From: Chersky-840 sp963764205
GTDB taxonomy: Bacteria; Actinomycetota; Acidimicrobiia; Acidimicrobiales; UBA8190
Length of the DNA: 64,000 bases
Reading direction: 5' to 3'
NCBI GenBank assembly: GCA_963764205.1
Contig: CAVXRN010000006.1
Span: forward strand, 992,001 to 1,056,000
In this document: positions 1-7,999 of the stretch, piece by piece
How the letters are laid out: each line of letters opens with the position of its first letter
How positions within the stretch are numbered: the first letter of the stretch is position 1
Made by a program: the position numbers and the translations under genes
Notes under the pieces: generated by a model
What the model was told of the DNA's origin: nothing
What the model saw: only the letters and a program-made list of their open reading frames with translations
Databases searched by the model: none

Positions 1-720
1 CGTGCCGAGCAGCTCGGGGTCCTCGTACTCGAAGATGATGGCGCACGGCTCGAAGAACACGTCGCGCCGGCGCACCACGGCCTGGACCGACACGATGTCC
101 TGGTCCACGAGCCACAGCGCCATGGCGTACTTGTGCACGTTGTCGTCGAACAGGTGCCCTCCGGGGCTGCGCTTGTCGAGCCGCCAGCCGTAGCCCTCGG
201 GGCGCAGCGCCGCCTGGTAGGCCGAGTCGGTCTGGCCCACGACGGTCCGGATCCGCACACCGATGGGACGGCCGATGGCGCCGTCGGTGATGAGCTTCTT
301 GGCCAACTCGAGCGGCGGATAGTGCACGAAGCACTCGCTCACCCGCAGCGTCAACCCGGCGTCCTCGGCCAGCTTTCCCAGCTCGAAGGCCTCGTCCACG
401 GAGTTCGTGATGGGCTTCTGCACCGACACGTGCTTGCCCGCCCCGAGCGCAGCACTCACGTGCGCGTGGTGCAGGTGCGTCGGCGTGAGGATCTCCACCG
501 CGTCGATCTCGGCGTCGTTCAACAGCTCGTCGATGTGGCCGTAGGCGCGGGACACGCCCCAGCGCTCCGCCGCTTCCTGGGCCAGCGCCACGTCGACATC
601 GCACACCGCCACGACGTCGCAATTGGGGTCCTTCAGGTAGCCGGCGACGTTCATGTCGGCGATGTTGCCCGCACCGAGCACGCCGAGCCGGACCTTGTCG
701 GTACGCGCGCCCCTCGCCAT
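1..720 (-). CDS. Gfo/Idh/MocA family oxidoreductase (C-terminus outside window)
   Basis: The first 240 codons are present; the gene runs off the left edge. The protein opens with a Rossmann dinucleotide-binding motif, VLGAGN at residues 14-19, followed by the family Lys-Pro pair in VQKPITN (about 100-106) and a GGHLFDDNVHK segment (188-198) in the substrate domain, where these enzymes carry a catalytic His or Asp. Members oxidise or reduce sugars, inositols and related hydroxy compounds with NAD(P) in the cytoplasm; the substrate cannot be told from sequence. The ATG at 718-720 is preceded by a good GGAAAGGGGAC ribosome site. It lies 83 bp downstream of the hydrolase on the same strand, so co-transcription is possible. 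The family assignment is firm. Confidence 0.93.
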   Translation of the reverse strand, partial: MARGARTDKVRLGVLGAGNIADMNVAGYLKDPNCDVVAVCDVDVALAQEAAERWGVSRAYGHIDELLNDAEIDAVEILTPTHLHHAHVSAALGAGKHVSVQKPITNSVDEAFELGKLAEDAGLTLRVSECFVHYPPLELAKKLITDGAIGRPIGVRIRTVVGQTDSAYQAALRPEGYGWRLDKRSPGGHLFDDNVHKYAMALWLVDQDIVSVQAVVRRRDVFFEPCAIIFEYEDPELLGT

Positions 721-803
721 GACGTCCCCTTTCCCGTGACCGTGCGGCGGGCCCGACGGTCAGGAGGTCATGAATGTACCGCGCCTCGCGGCCCGACGCC
801 CTT

Positions 804-2267
804 TCAGGCTGCGGCGGCGCTCGTGTACGAGCGCCGAAGCGCATCGTCGACGAAGCGCTTCACGGCGGGCGACAGGATGAACCCGACGTGGCCTCCCGCG
901 TAGGTCTCGAACGCCGGCCGGTCCCAGTGCAGCCACAGCCGCCGGGCATGACCGAACGTCGACATGCGGTCGGCGAGGCCGGCGAAGATGAACCGCCGAT
1001 CGAACGGGACCTTGCAGTCCATGGCCAACGGTGACACCACGCGGTGGACCTCGTCCGCGGCGGGCCCGAGCACGCCGCTCGTGTCGGCCAGGCGGGCGAT
1101 GTCGGGCGGGCTGTGGCGCCGGACCAGATGGGGGAGGTCGACCACGGGGATGCCGGCGATCACGCACGCCAGGTCGTCCTCGAGCGCGGCGACGATCGAG
1201 GCGACGAGCCCTCCCATCGAGTACCCGATGACCCCCACCTGCTCGGCGCCCTGCTCCTCGCGCAACCAGCGGATGATGCGCCGGACGTCCCAGGCGGCCT
1301 GGGCCACGCCGTGCATGGAGTCGACCATGTCGATGGTCATGAGGTCCTCGCCCCGGCCGCGGCCCGAGGCGCGCGGCCCGTGCAGCGGGAGGACCGGCAC
1401 CACCACGTTGATGCCCCGGCGCGCCAGCTGCGAGGACCGGAAGGCCCGGAGGTCCATGGCCGCGTTGTTGCCCATACCGAGGCCGTGCGCGCACACCAAC
1501 CAGGAGCGGTGGTGCCGACCCGGGACACGCGACACCCAGGCGTGCACGGTCTGGTTGGCCTCGTGCGCCATCCACCGGTCCCATCCCGGCTCCAACGGGT
1601 CGGGCTCCCATCCACTGGAGAAGGCCGCGTGCTCGAAGCCCAACCCGGCGCGGTGCTCGCTCCACGTCTCGATGTCGTACGGCGGGGGAGGGTCGCGGTG
1701 GTAGCCCGTGGGCCGGTCCAGCCAGCCCTCGCGGGCGAACAGGGCGCGCAGCCGCTCGATGTCGGCCGCGGCCGAGGCGCAGTCGCTCTCCTTGGGCAGC
1801 AGCTCGGGGTGGCGGAGCACCGCGATCAGCACTTCGTCGAGATACGCCTGGAGCGCCAGTCCCGGTGTGGCCCGCACGGGCACGACCGTGTCGTCGAGCG
1901 CGGCCCCGGCGCTGCGGGCCCTGCTCCTGGCGATGAACGATGCGACGCTGGGGGCGGCCCGCAACACCCCCGACAGCCGCGGGTCGCCGGCCGCGTTCCA
2001 GACGCCGAGATACGTGCGCGCCGCGAGGCGCCCCACCGTGGCGAACGACAACCCGCCCGACGGCGTCGAGGTCGGCGCCTCCACCTCGTCGGTCGTCGGG
2101 ATCATCACGGTCTCGAGGTGCGACGCCAGGCCGTTGGTCGCCGCGGTCACGCGAAGCTCCCACAGCGGCTCGCCCTTGTGGTCCCCGGCCGGGCCGTCGA
2201 GGACTGGCTTCCACAGCGGCGCACCGTCGGGGCACACCACGCCCGCAGCCGAGATCCACTCGGTCAT
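804..2267 (-). CDS. Alpha/beta hydrolase family protein, about 487 aa
   Basis: A large serine-hydrolase-type protein. The nucleophile elbow GYSMGG puts the catalytic Ser at about residue 350. The acid is probably Asp433 in AGLADRMS and the base His460 in GGHVGF. The first 340 residues form a long family-specific N-terminal part; its first 45 residues contain two short Leu-Trp motifs (PLWKPV, PLWELRV) shared with the small upstream protein. The start at MTEW was chosen because its ATG overlaps the stop of that upstream ORF (ATGA), implying translational coupling; an open frame continues upstream but is a low-complexity shadow of the NGNGH repeats. The substrate is unknown; an esterase- or peptidase-like role is only an inference. 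Confidence 0.85.
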   Translation of the reverse strand: MTEWISAAGVVCPDGAPLWKPVLDGPAGDHKGEPLWELRVTAATNGLASHLETVMIPTTDEVEAPTSTPSGGLSFATVGRLAARTYLGVWNAAGDPRLSGVLRAAPSVASFIARSRARSAGAALDDTVVPVRATPGLALQAYLDEVLIAVLRHPELLPKESDCASAAADIERLRALFAREGWLDRPTGYHRDPPPPYDIETWSEHRAGLGFEHAAFSSGWEPDPLEPGWDRWMAHEANQTVHAWVSRVPGRHHRSWLVCAHGLGMGNNAAMDLRAFRSSQLARRGINVVVPVLPLHGPRASGRGRGEDLMTIDMVDSMHGVAQAAWDVRRIIRWLREEQGAEQVGVIGYSMGGLVASIVAALEDDLACVIAGIPVVDLPHLVRRHSPPDIARLADTSGVLGPAADEVHRVVSPLAMDCKVPFDRRFIFAGLADRMSTFGHARRLWLHWDRPAFETYAGGHVGFILSPAVKRFVDDALRRSYTSAAAA

Positions 2268-2509
2268 CGAGCCCCACGAGGAAGCGCGTTCGACCGTCCG
2301 CGCGCGCGTCCCTCGTGTGCGCCGTGTCCGTGTCCGTTGTGGCCGTTGCCGTTGTGGCCGTTGCCGTTGTGGCCGTTGCCGTTGACCCTGGGCTTCCACA
2401 GCGGAGACCGGTCGATGCTCGGCGTCGGATCAACGGGGGGCTGCCACAGGGCGAGCTCCTCACGCTCGATCGTGTCCGTCGCCCCCCCGACCCACAGCAT
2501 CTCGGACAT
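2264..2509 (-). CDS. Small protein with NGNGH repeats, paralogous to hydrolase N-terminus
   Basis: An 81-residue protein whose stop overlaps the start of the hydrolase gene by ATGA. The N-terminal half has two short motifs, ALWQPPV and SPLWKPRV, spaced like the two Leu-Trp motifs at the N-terminus of the next protein. Then comes a NGNGH tandem repeat (residues about 42-60) encoded by three 15-bp DNA repeats, and a basic tail rich in Arg. I do not recognise a family. The coupling and the shared motif argue that it is real and works with the hydrolase. It could be a substrate, an inhibitor or a pro-peptide-like partner; none of these is shown by the sequence. Confidence 0.55.
   Translation of the reverse strand: MSEMLWVGGATDTIEREELALWQPPVDPTPSIDRSPLWKPRVNGNGHNGNGHNGNGHNGHGHGAHEGRARGRSNALPRGAR
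2341..2385. repeat. Three 15-bp tandem repeats coding NGNGH
   Basis: Unit GGCCGTTGCCGTTGT on the plus strand, copies at 2341-2355, 2356-2370 and 2371-2385 (last base differs), with a partial copy before. On the minus strand each unit encodes Asn-Gly-Asn-Gly-His. The repeat length is a multiple of three, so copy-number changes would keep the frame. Confidence 0.9.
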
Positions 2510-2594
2510 CGATCGCAGCCTACGACGTGCAGTGGTGAATTTCGGGGTTTTCGAGACTCGGGGGCGCGGCCGAGAGGACGGTCGTGTCCGCCCG

Positions 2595-2627
2595 CGAAAC
2601 CGGGGGCGCTTGGCGCCCCCGGTTTCG
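2595..2627 (-). terminator. Perfect 15-bp hairpin, likely terminator
   Basis: A perfect inverted repeat with 15-bp arms (2595-2609 and 2613-2627) and a 3-base loop, about 80 bases downstream of the beta-helix gene stop and before the small-protein gene. There is no clear T-run after it, so it may end transcription without a classic U-tract or simply separate the two transcription units. Confidence 0.5.
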
Positions 2628-2644
2628 GACTTCAATCGGCATGC

Positions 2645-2693
2645 GCCGAATGGTGGCGGCGCCGAATGGTGGCGGCGCCGTGATGGTGGCGGC
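2645..2693. repeat. Three tandem copies of a 16-17 bp GGTGGCGGC unit
   Basis: Copies at 2645-2660, 2661-2676 and 2677-2693 of GCCGAATGGTGGCGGC (third copy has GTG for A). They lie directly downstream of the beta-helix gene stop. No coding function is apparent. Confidence 0.85.
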
Positions 2694-2704
2694 GCCGGTC
2701 GTTC

Positions 2705-4027
2705 TTAGTTGTTGGCCGAGACCGGCGTGGTCACGTGGTGGAACGAATTGTCGTCCAGCCCGTGTGCCGTCACCGGTGCACTCAGCCAGATCCCGACGCT
2801 GTTGTCGAAGATGTGGTTGTCTCGGATGAGGGTGGTGACGGGCGTGCCACCCGAGAACACCAGGATCCCTGTCGTGACCAGGTCTTCGGTGCCGGCGGGC
2901 GCGGGCGGCGGGGCCGAGTCGAGCGGGTCGCCGCCGGTGTTGTTGGTGCCGATCCAGTTGCCGATGACGTTGTTGCCGCTCAGGTCCTCGAATTGGCCCG
3001 GGGCGAGTGTGTGTGCGTGCATCGTCACCCCGGAGAGCTCGTTGCCGGCGATGTAATTCCCGATCACCCAGTTGTTGTACGAAGCGGTCCCGGGTCCCGC
3101 ATCGGCGAACAGCACGCCTGCACCTTCACCGGCCGTGCCGTTGTCGGTGATCTGGTTGTCTTCGATGACGTTGTTGTATACGCCCGCCACCGACGGCTGC
3201 GGCTTCCCGCTCGCGTCCAGGGCGTTGCCGTTGTGGCTCGGAACAGTGATCCCGCAGTCGGACAGGTTCTTCGTCACCGTGTTGCCCTCGACCACGTTGT
3301 CATGCGTGGGCCCCACGTCGTCGGAAAGGAGGATCCCTCCCGCGTTGCCGCTCACGTAGTTGTCGCTGATCTCGGACCAGCCGACGCCACCGATGAAGTG
3401 GATTCCCTCACCGCAGTCACCGGGGACCTGACCCTCGGCGGCGCATTGGAAGTAGGGCGAGACCGCCGGGACGCCGCCGCCCTGGTCGTTGTGCACCACA
3501 TGGTTGTGGGTGACGTCCACGTGCGTGATCGGGGCGGCGAGGCCCGCTGCGATGACCCCCTCACCCATGGCGTCTTTGATGGTCAGGTTCTCGATGGTGA
3601 CGTGCGAGCTGATGATCACGACGGCTGCGTAGATCGTGATGGCCGGGCCCGGGGGCATCGGCACCGAGAATGTCGGGGTGACCCCGTTCTCGTCGATGGT
3701 GGCGTTGCCCCGGCCCTCGAGCGTCACGGGCTGGCTCAGCACGACCTGCTCGTTGTACGTCCCGCCACACACCACCACCGTCGCCCAGGGGCTGGCGGCA
3801 CTGACGGCGGCGCCGATCGTCGTATAGGCGGCGCTGTTGCACGACCAGTCACCGTTGCTCGACTGGCCTGAGGGCGACACGAACAGGGTTGCCGGCCCGT
3901 GACCCTGGCTGGCGTGGGACCAGGCGCCGCTGCCATCCGCCAACGCGGTCCCTGCGCCACTCGCGGCGACGCTTGCCACGACCAGCGCGGCGACGACAAG
4001 TGATCCGGCGACACGGGTGAGTCTCAT
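2705..4027 (-). CDS. Secreted right-handed parallel beta-helix protein
   Basis: A 440-residue protein with a classical signal peptide: basic MRLTR, a hydrophobic Val/Ala core, and probable cleavage after ALA near residue 30. The mature part shows pectate-lyase-like beta-helix features: a conserved opening (YTTIGAAVSAA, then VVVCGGTYNEQVVL), then many short Asn- and Gly-rich coils such as NHVVHND, NYVSGNAGG and NVVEGNTV. These folds bind or cleave polysaccharides or act as structural surface proteins; I see no lyase-specific active site. The start has a strong GGGGGGA ribosome site. It is monocistronic, followed by the hairpin at 2595-2627. Export is well supported, substrate unknown. Confidence 0.85.
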   Translation of the reverse strand: MRLTRVAGSLVVAALVVASVAASGAGTALADGSGAWSHASQGHGPATLFVSPSGQSSNGDWSCNSAAYTTIGAAVSAASPWATVVVCGGTYNEQVVLSQPVTLEGRGNATIDENGVTPTFSVPMPPGPAITIYAAVVIISSHVTIENLTIKDAMGEGVIAAGLAAPITHVDVTHNHVVHNDQGGGVPAVSPYFQCAAEGQVPGDCGEGIHFIGGVGWSEISDNYVSGNAGGILLSDDVGPTHDNVVEGNTVTKNLSDCGITVPSHNGNALDASGKPQPSVAGVYNNVIEDNQITDNGTAGEGAGVLFADAGPGTASYNNWVIGNYIAGNELSGVTMHAHTLAPGQFEDLSGNNVIGNWIGTNNTGGDPLDSAPPPAPAGTEDLVTTGILVFSGGTPVTTLIRDNHIFDNSVGIWLSAPVTAHGLDDNSFHHVTTPVSANN

Positions 4028-4256
4028 CGGTCCCCCCTGGGGCTCTCGCGGTCACGCTCCGAGGACAGGCGACCGGACGGTACGTTCGCCGTGATGATCA
4101 CCCGTGGTTCCCGGCGCGTCAATTCCTTGTGTCGACAACCAGACACTCGGGTGGTGACGCAACGACCGGGAGGACAACGGCACGTCCGTGAGCCTCGGGG
4201 GACTCGTACGCCTCACTCTCCACTCGAGTCACGCAATGCGCTCGAGGCTCACGATG

Positions 4257-4670
4257 TCATGCCCGATCGAGGATGATCACCGGGATCTGGCGCGTCGTCT
4301 GCTTCTCGTAATCGGCGAAGCCGGGGTTGTCGCGCTTGTTGGCTTCCCAGATGGGACCGCGCTCGGCGTCGTCGGCGACGCGGGCCACGACGGGGATCGT
4401 CTCGGACCCCACTTCGACCGTCGTCTCGGGGTGCGCTATGAGGTTGTAGTACCAGTCCGGGTTGGTCGGCGCCCCGGCCTTCGAGGCAAAGATGGCCAGC
4501 GCGTCGCCCACCGGTCGGTACGCCACCGGGTTGACACGCTCGGCGCCGGTCTTGGCCCCTTTGTGGTGCAGCAGGAGGATCGGCGCCCCCTCGAACCCCC
4601 CGCCGAGCTTTCCGCCGTTGGCGCGGAACTCCTCGATGATCTGCGTATTGAAATCGTTCACGTCGGGCAC
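4257..4670 (-). CDS. F420H2-dependent nitroreductase/quinone reductase (Ddn family)
   Basis: A 137-residue protein of the deazaflavin-dependent oxidoreductase (Ddn/FGD-like split-barrel) family. Family hallmarks are GAPILLLHHKGAKTG (about 28-42), the RVNPVAY strand and the PDWYYNLIAHPE segment (about 70-81), which shape the F420 pocket, then a C-terminal EKQTTRQIPVIIL strand. Such enzymes use reduced F420 to reduce quinones, unsaturated carbonyls or nitro compounds, often at the membrane face. The length is typical. It stands alone, with 229 bp of empty sequence before the beta-helix gene start and an 80-bp gap to the VOC gene upstream. Physiological substrate unknown. Confidence 0.9.
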   Translation of the reverse strand: MPDVNDFNTQIIEEFRANGGKLGGGFEGAPILLLHHKGAKTGAERVNPVAYRPVGDALAIFASKAGAPTNPDWYYNLIAHPETTVEVGSETIPVVARVADDAERGPIWEANKRDNPGFADYEKQTTRQIPVIILDRA

Positions 4671-4746
4671 CGGGGGCTCCTCCGTCCTCTCTCGTCGTCT
4701 GCTGTTCCAGGTGTCGGCAACGCCCGAGCCTCGAGTGACATTCCGG

Positions 4747-5157
4747 TCATCGGGCCAAAGCGGCGCCGGGGTCCTTGTACGTCTTGACCTCGATGGCGTT
4801 GCCGCTCGGGTCGGCCACCATGGCCTTTCGCTGCTCCCGGGGGGTACCGGCGTGGTCCGTGGCGGGCCCGGCCAGGAACGGGACCTCCGCGGCCACGAGG
4901 CGGTCGATCAGCTCCCGCCACCGGTCCTCGGGCAGGCTCACGCCGAAGTGCCGGACGCCGCGCCGCTCGGGGTCCAGGACCTCGGACGGTCGCTCGTGCA
5001 GCGTCACCTGGCAGCCGAAGAACAACACGTCGAGCGTCCGGTCCACCCACCGAGCCTCCTCGCAGCCGAGGACGTCGACGTAGAACCGCCGAGCCTCCCC
5101 GAGGTCGCGCACCGGAATCGAGATGTGGAGGATGGGCGCGCCCGGCTCGAACTTCAT
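4747..5157 (-). CDS. VOC family (glyoxalase/bleomycin-resistance fold) protein
   Basis: A 136-residue protein with the two beta-alpha-beta-beta-beta modules of the vicinal-oxygen-chelate fold. The first begins ILHISIPVRDLGEARRFYVDVLG (His11 is a likely metal ligand), and the second ends MVADPSGNAIEVKTYKD, where the Glu is the usual last metal ligand. Members are dioxygenases, isomerases or glyoxalase-like enzymes; the reaction here is not predictable. The start ATG overlaps the stop of the MFS gene (ATGA), so it is the last gene of the lyase-kinase-carrier operon. Confidence 0.88.
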   Translation of the reverse strand: MKFEPGAPILHISIPVRDLGEARRFYVDVLGCEEARWVDRTLDVLFFGCQVTLHERPSEVLDPERRGVRHFGVSLPEDRWRELIDRLVAAEVPFLAGPATDHAGTPREQRKAMVADPSGNAIEVKTYKDPGAALAR

Positions 5158-6362
5158 ACGGTCCCCTCGACGACCTGGGGGCCACCGTCGAGGCCTTGGT
5201 CGCCCCGCCGGCGCAGCACCAGGGCCGTGCCCCCCATGGTGGCGGCCAACACCAGGTAGGGGACGGCGTCCGCCGTCGCCTGGGCCAGCGCGCCACTGGC
5301 GGCCGCGGCGAGCCCCTGGCCCGCGGCCCAAGCCAGGTTCCCCAGCCCGTAGGCCAGGCCGTGGTGGAGCTGCCGACGGTCGGCCCCGTCCCCGATCATG
5401 GCCGAGGCGGGCACGAACAGGGTCCCGAAGGCGGGCAGCCCGATGACGAGCACCGCGGCGAGCAGCGCGGCGGGGCGCAGCCAGGGCACGACGACGCTGA
5501 CGACGACGCCGGCGATGAGCGACAGGCGCACCGGGACCATGCGCCCCCTCCGGTCCGACAGGCGGCCCACGAGCGGGGAGAGCACGATCTCGACCGCGGC
5601 GGCCCCGAGGAAGACCCCGGCGATGACGAACGCTCCCGACCCGAGGTGGTTGAGGCGCAGCGGGACGAGCACGTCGACCACGCCGAAGGCCAACCCGGCC
5701 AGCAACGTCAGCCACATGCCGACCGCGATGGCGGGCTCGGCGATCGCCGGCAGCGCGCTGCGCAGCGTCTGGCGGGTGCCGGCGGGCGGCTTCGGCACGA
5801 GGAGGCACGCCACCATGAGCGCCCCACCGGCCACGGTCGCCGCCGCGAACGCCGGCCCCGTGCCGACGTGACTGGCCACCGCCCCGATGACCGGGCCCAG
5901 CAGTGCACCGCCCACCGCGGCCGAGAACGCCGTGCCGAGTGCCGCGCCGCGGCGATCGGCGGGCGTGGCGGCGGCCAACCACCCGAGCCCCCCGGCCCAT
6001 GTGCACGCGCCCGCCACGCCCTGGACGAAGCGCGCCGAGTCGAGCACGGCGATGGAGTGCGCGTAGCCGAAGACCAGGCTCGCCACGCTCATGGCGCCGA
6101 GGCCGATCAGCACGGCGGGGCGCACCCCCAGTCGGCTGGCCAGGACGCCACCGGGGACGGCGCCGATCAGTGTCCCGATGGGGTACGACGCCACCAGGAT
6201 GCCGGCCTGGGCCTTGGAGAGGCCGAGGGTGTGGACGTAGTGGGGCAGCAGCGGCGTGAGCGCGGTGAAGAACACCGTGTCGACGAGCACGACCGCGCTG
6301 ACGAGCACGACGAGGCCCCTCGCCACCCCCGAACGACCTGGAGCACGGGCCCGACGTGGCAT
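5154..6362 (-). CDS. MFS transporter, 402 aa
   Basis: A membrane carrier with about 12 hydrophobic helices. The first half has the Major Facilitator loop signature in GGVLASRLGVRP between helices 2 and 3, and the second half has the related GRLSDRRGRM loop, as in drug/H+ antiporters and sugar-efflux carriers. The start ATG (6360-6362) lies 4 bp past the stop of the kinase gene. The stop overlaps the VOC gene start. Substrate is not evident; operon position suggests it moves the substrate or product of the kinase/lyase pair. Confidence 0.88.
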   Translation of the reverse strand: MPRRARAPGRSGVARGLVVLVSAVVLVDTVFFTALTPLLPHYVHTLGLSKAQAGILVASYPIGTLIGAVPGGVLASRLGVRPAVLIGLGAMSVASLVFGYAHSIAVLDSARFVQGVAGACTWAGGLGWLAAATPADRRGAALGTAFSAAVGGALLGPVIGAVASHVGTGPAFAAATVAGGALMVACLLVPKPPAGTRQTLRSALPAIAEPAIAVGMWLTLLAGLAFGVVDVLVPLRLNHLGSGAFVIAGVFLGAAAVEIVLSPLVGRLSDRRGRMVPVRLSLIAGVVVSVVVPWLRPAALLAAVLVIGLPAFGTLFVPASAMIGDGADRRQLHHGLAYGLGNLAWAAGQGLAAAASGALAQATADAVPYLVLAATMGGTALVLRRRGDQGLDGGPQVVEGTV

Positions 6363-6366
6363 CAGA

Positions 6367-7999
6367 TCAGTATGGTCGCAAGGCCTCCGTGCGGCTCCGG
6401 CCCCCGTTGAGATGGGCGAACATCGATTTCTGGGCGCGGTAGAGCCGGGGGAACTCGCGATAGAGCCGGTCATAGGTGGCCGCGTCCGCTGCGGTGGGCT
6501 CGAAGCGCGCGTCGAGGGCGACGAGCCCGTCGATCTCCTCGAGGTCGACCTCGCCCATCGCCAGCCCGGCCCACATCGCCGCCCCCCGCAGGTTGGCCTG
6601 CACCGGTCGGGCCACGCGGTCGATCGTCCGGCCCATGACATCCGCGTGGATCTGGCACCACAGGTCCGAGATCGCTCCACCCCCGACGACGCGCAGCGGG
6701 TCGAGGCGGCGCTTGACGAAGTGCTCGACGGCGTCGTGGAGCCATCGACTGTTGTAGGCCACGCCCTCGAGCACCGCTCGTACCAGCTGTGCCCGCGTCG
6801 TCGCCAACGAGAGGTTGTGCAGTCCTCCGCCGCGCGTTGCGGTCGTCGACGGGTGAGCGCTCGCCCGCCAGCCACGGTGTGAACAGCACGTCGCCGCTCC
6901 CGGGCGCCGCCGTCGCCGCGGCAGCGCGGTCAGCGCGTCGAACGTCGATCACCGGCTGCCCCGTGTCGTCCTGCGCCGTGTCGATTTGCACCGTGTCGTG
7001 GGCGGTGAGGATGTTGTCGCGCAGCCACTGCAGGCACAGGCCACCCGCGTCGTGGTTGTCGGCCACGAGGTACGCGCCGGGACGCAGCCCCGGGACCGAC
7101 GCGACCTGGTGGACGGCGTCGGTCTTCTTCATGGGCACCGGGCAACTGATCCACGACGTCGTGCTGATGACGAGGTGGGTCTGGTAGTCGAGCACCGCAC
7201 CCGACCCGACCGCGGCGGAATGGAGGTCCGGGGTCCCGGTCACCACGACGACGCCGGGCGGCAGGCCGAGATCGTCGGCGACCGCCTGCCGGACCTCGCC
7301 GATGACCGAGCCGGTGCGGACGAGGGGCGGGAGCTTCTCGGCCGGGACGCCGGCGCGTTGCACCAGGACGCGGTCGTAGGTGAGGTGGTCGGTCCTGCGG
7401 TTGTCGGTCAGCCACGCCGCGGTCATCGACGCGTGGGAGGCGGCGGGCACGCCGGTGAACCGCATCGACAGGTAGTCGACCGGCTCCATGTACCACCGCG
7501 CCCGTCGGGCCACCTCGGGCTCCTCGTGCTCGAGGTAGAGCATGTGCCCGATCGGGTCCGCCCCGGAGGTGGAGGGGGCGCCGCCGCTGTGTCGGATCCA
7601 GCGCCACAGGGCGAGCGGGGCGTATCCCACCACGGGCCCACCCACCGCCCGCCGGGTGTGGGTGCCGCCGCGGTGGTCCATCCACATGAGGCAGTCACCG
7701 ACGGGGACGCCGTCCTCCGCCACCGGGACCGTGCTCGCCCACTGTCCCGTGCACGAGACGGCCACGACCCGGTCGCGGCGCACCGCGCCGCTCGACATGG
7801 CCCGGCGGGTGGCGTCCGCGACCACCTGCCACCACTCCTCGGCGTCTTGGACCGCGCCGCCGCCGGGGAGCAGCCGGGTGCGCAGTGCGATGTGGTCGCT
7901 CCACGCGACCGAGCCGGTGAGCGACACGAGGCCGACCTTGGGCCCGCCCGTCCCGAGGTCGACGGCGAGGACGAACCGCTCGTGCCGTGGAGCGGTCAC
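6367..7999 (-). CDS. FGGY-family carbohydrate kinase (frameshift near 6831-6836)
   Basis: ATP-dependent sugar kinase of the xylulokinase/gluconokinase group. The N-terminus has the phosphate-1 motif LAVDLGTGGPKVGLV, the middle has MWMDHRGG and GTPDLHSAAVGSG, and the C-terminal half has LAGERSPVDDRNA followed in another frame by LHNLSLATTRAQLVRAVLEGVAYN. The frame breaks at a CGCGCG run; adding one CG restores about 544 residues with no other defect. A GTG start overlaps the lyase stop (GTGA), so the two proteins are translationally coupled. It presumably phosphorylates the substrate handled by the lyase or imported by the MFS carrier. I judge the gene intact in the organism. Confidence 0.85.

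Noticed and set aside
2341..2385. Short tandem repeats as a CRISPR array
   Set aside because: Units are 15-17 bp and contiguous with no unique spacers.
1044..2708. A 554-codon plus-strand frame opposite the hydrolase
   Set aside because: Antisense shadow; the hydrolase frame has a clear nucleophile elbow and catalytic His.
4028..4256. Possible gene or regulatory RNA in the 229-bp gap before the beta-helix gene
   Set aside because: No ORF with family features and no recognisable RNA fold.
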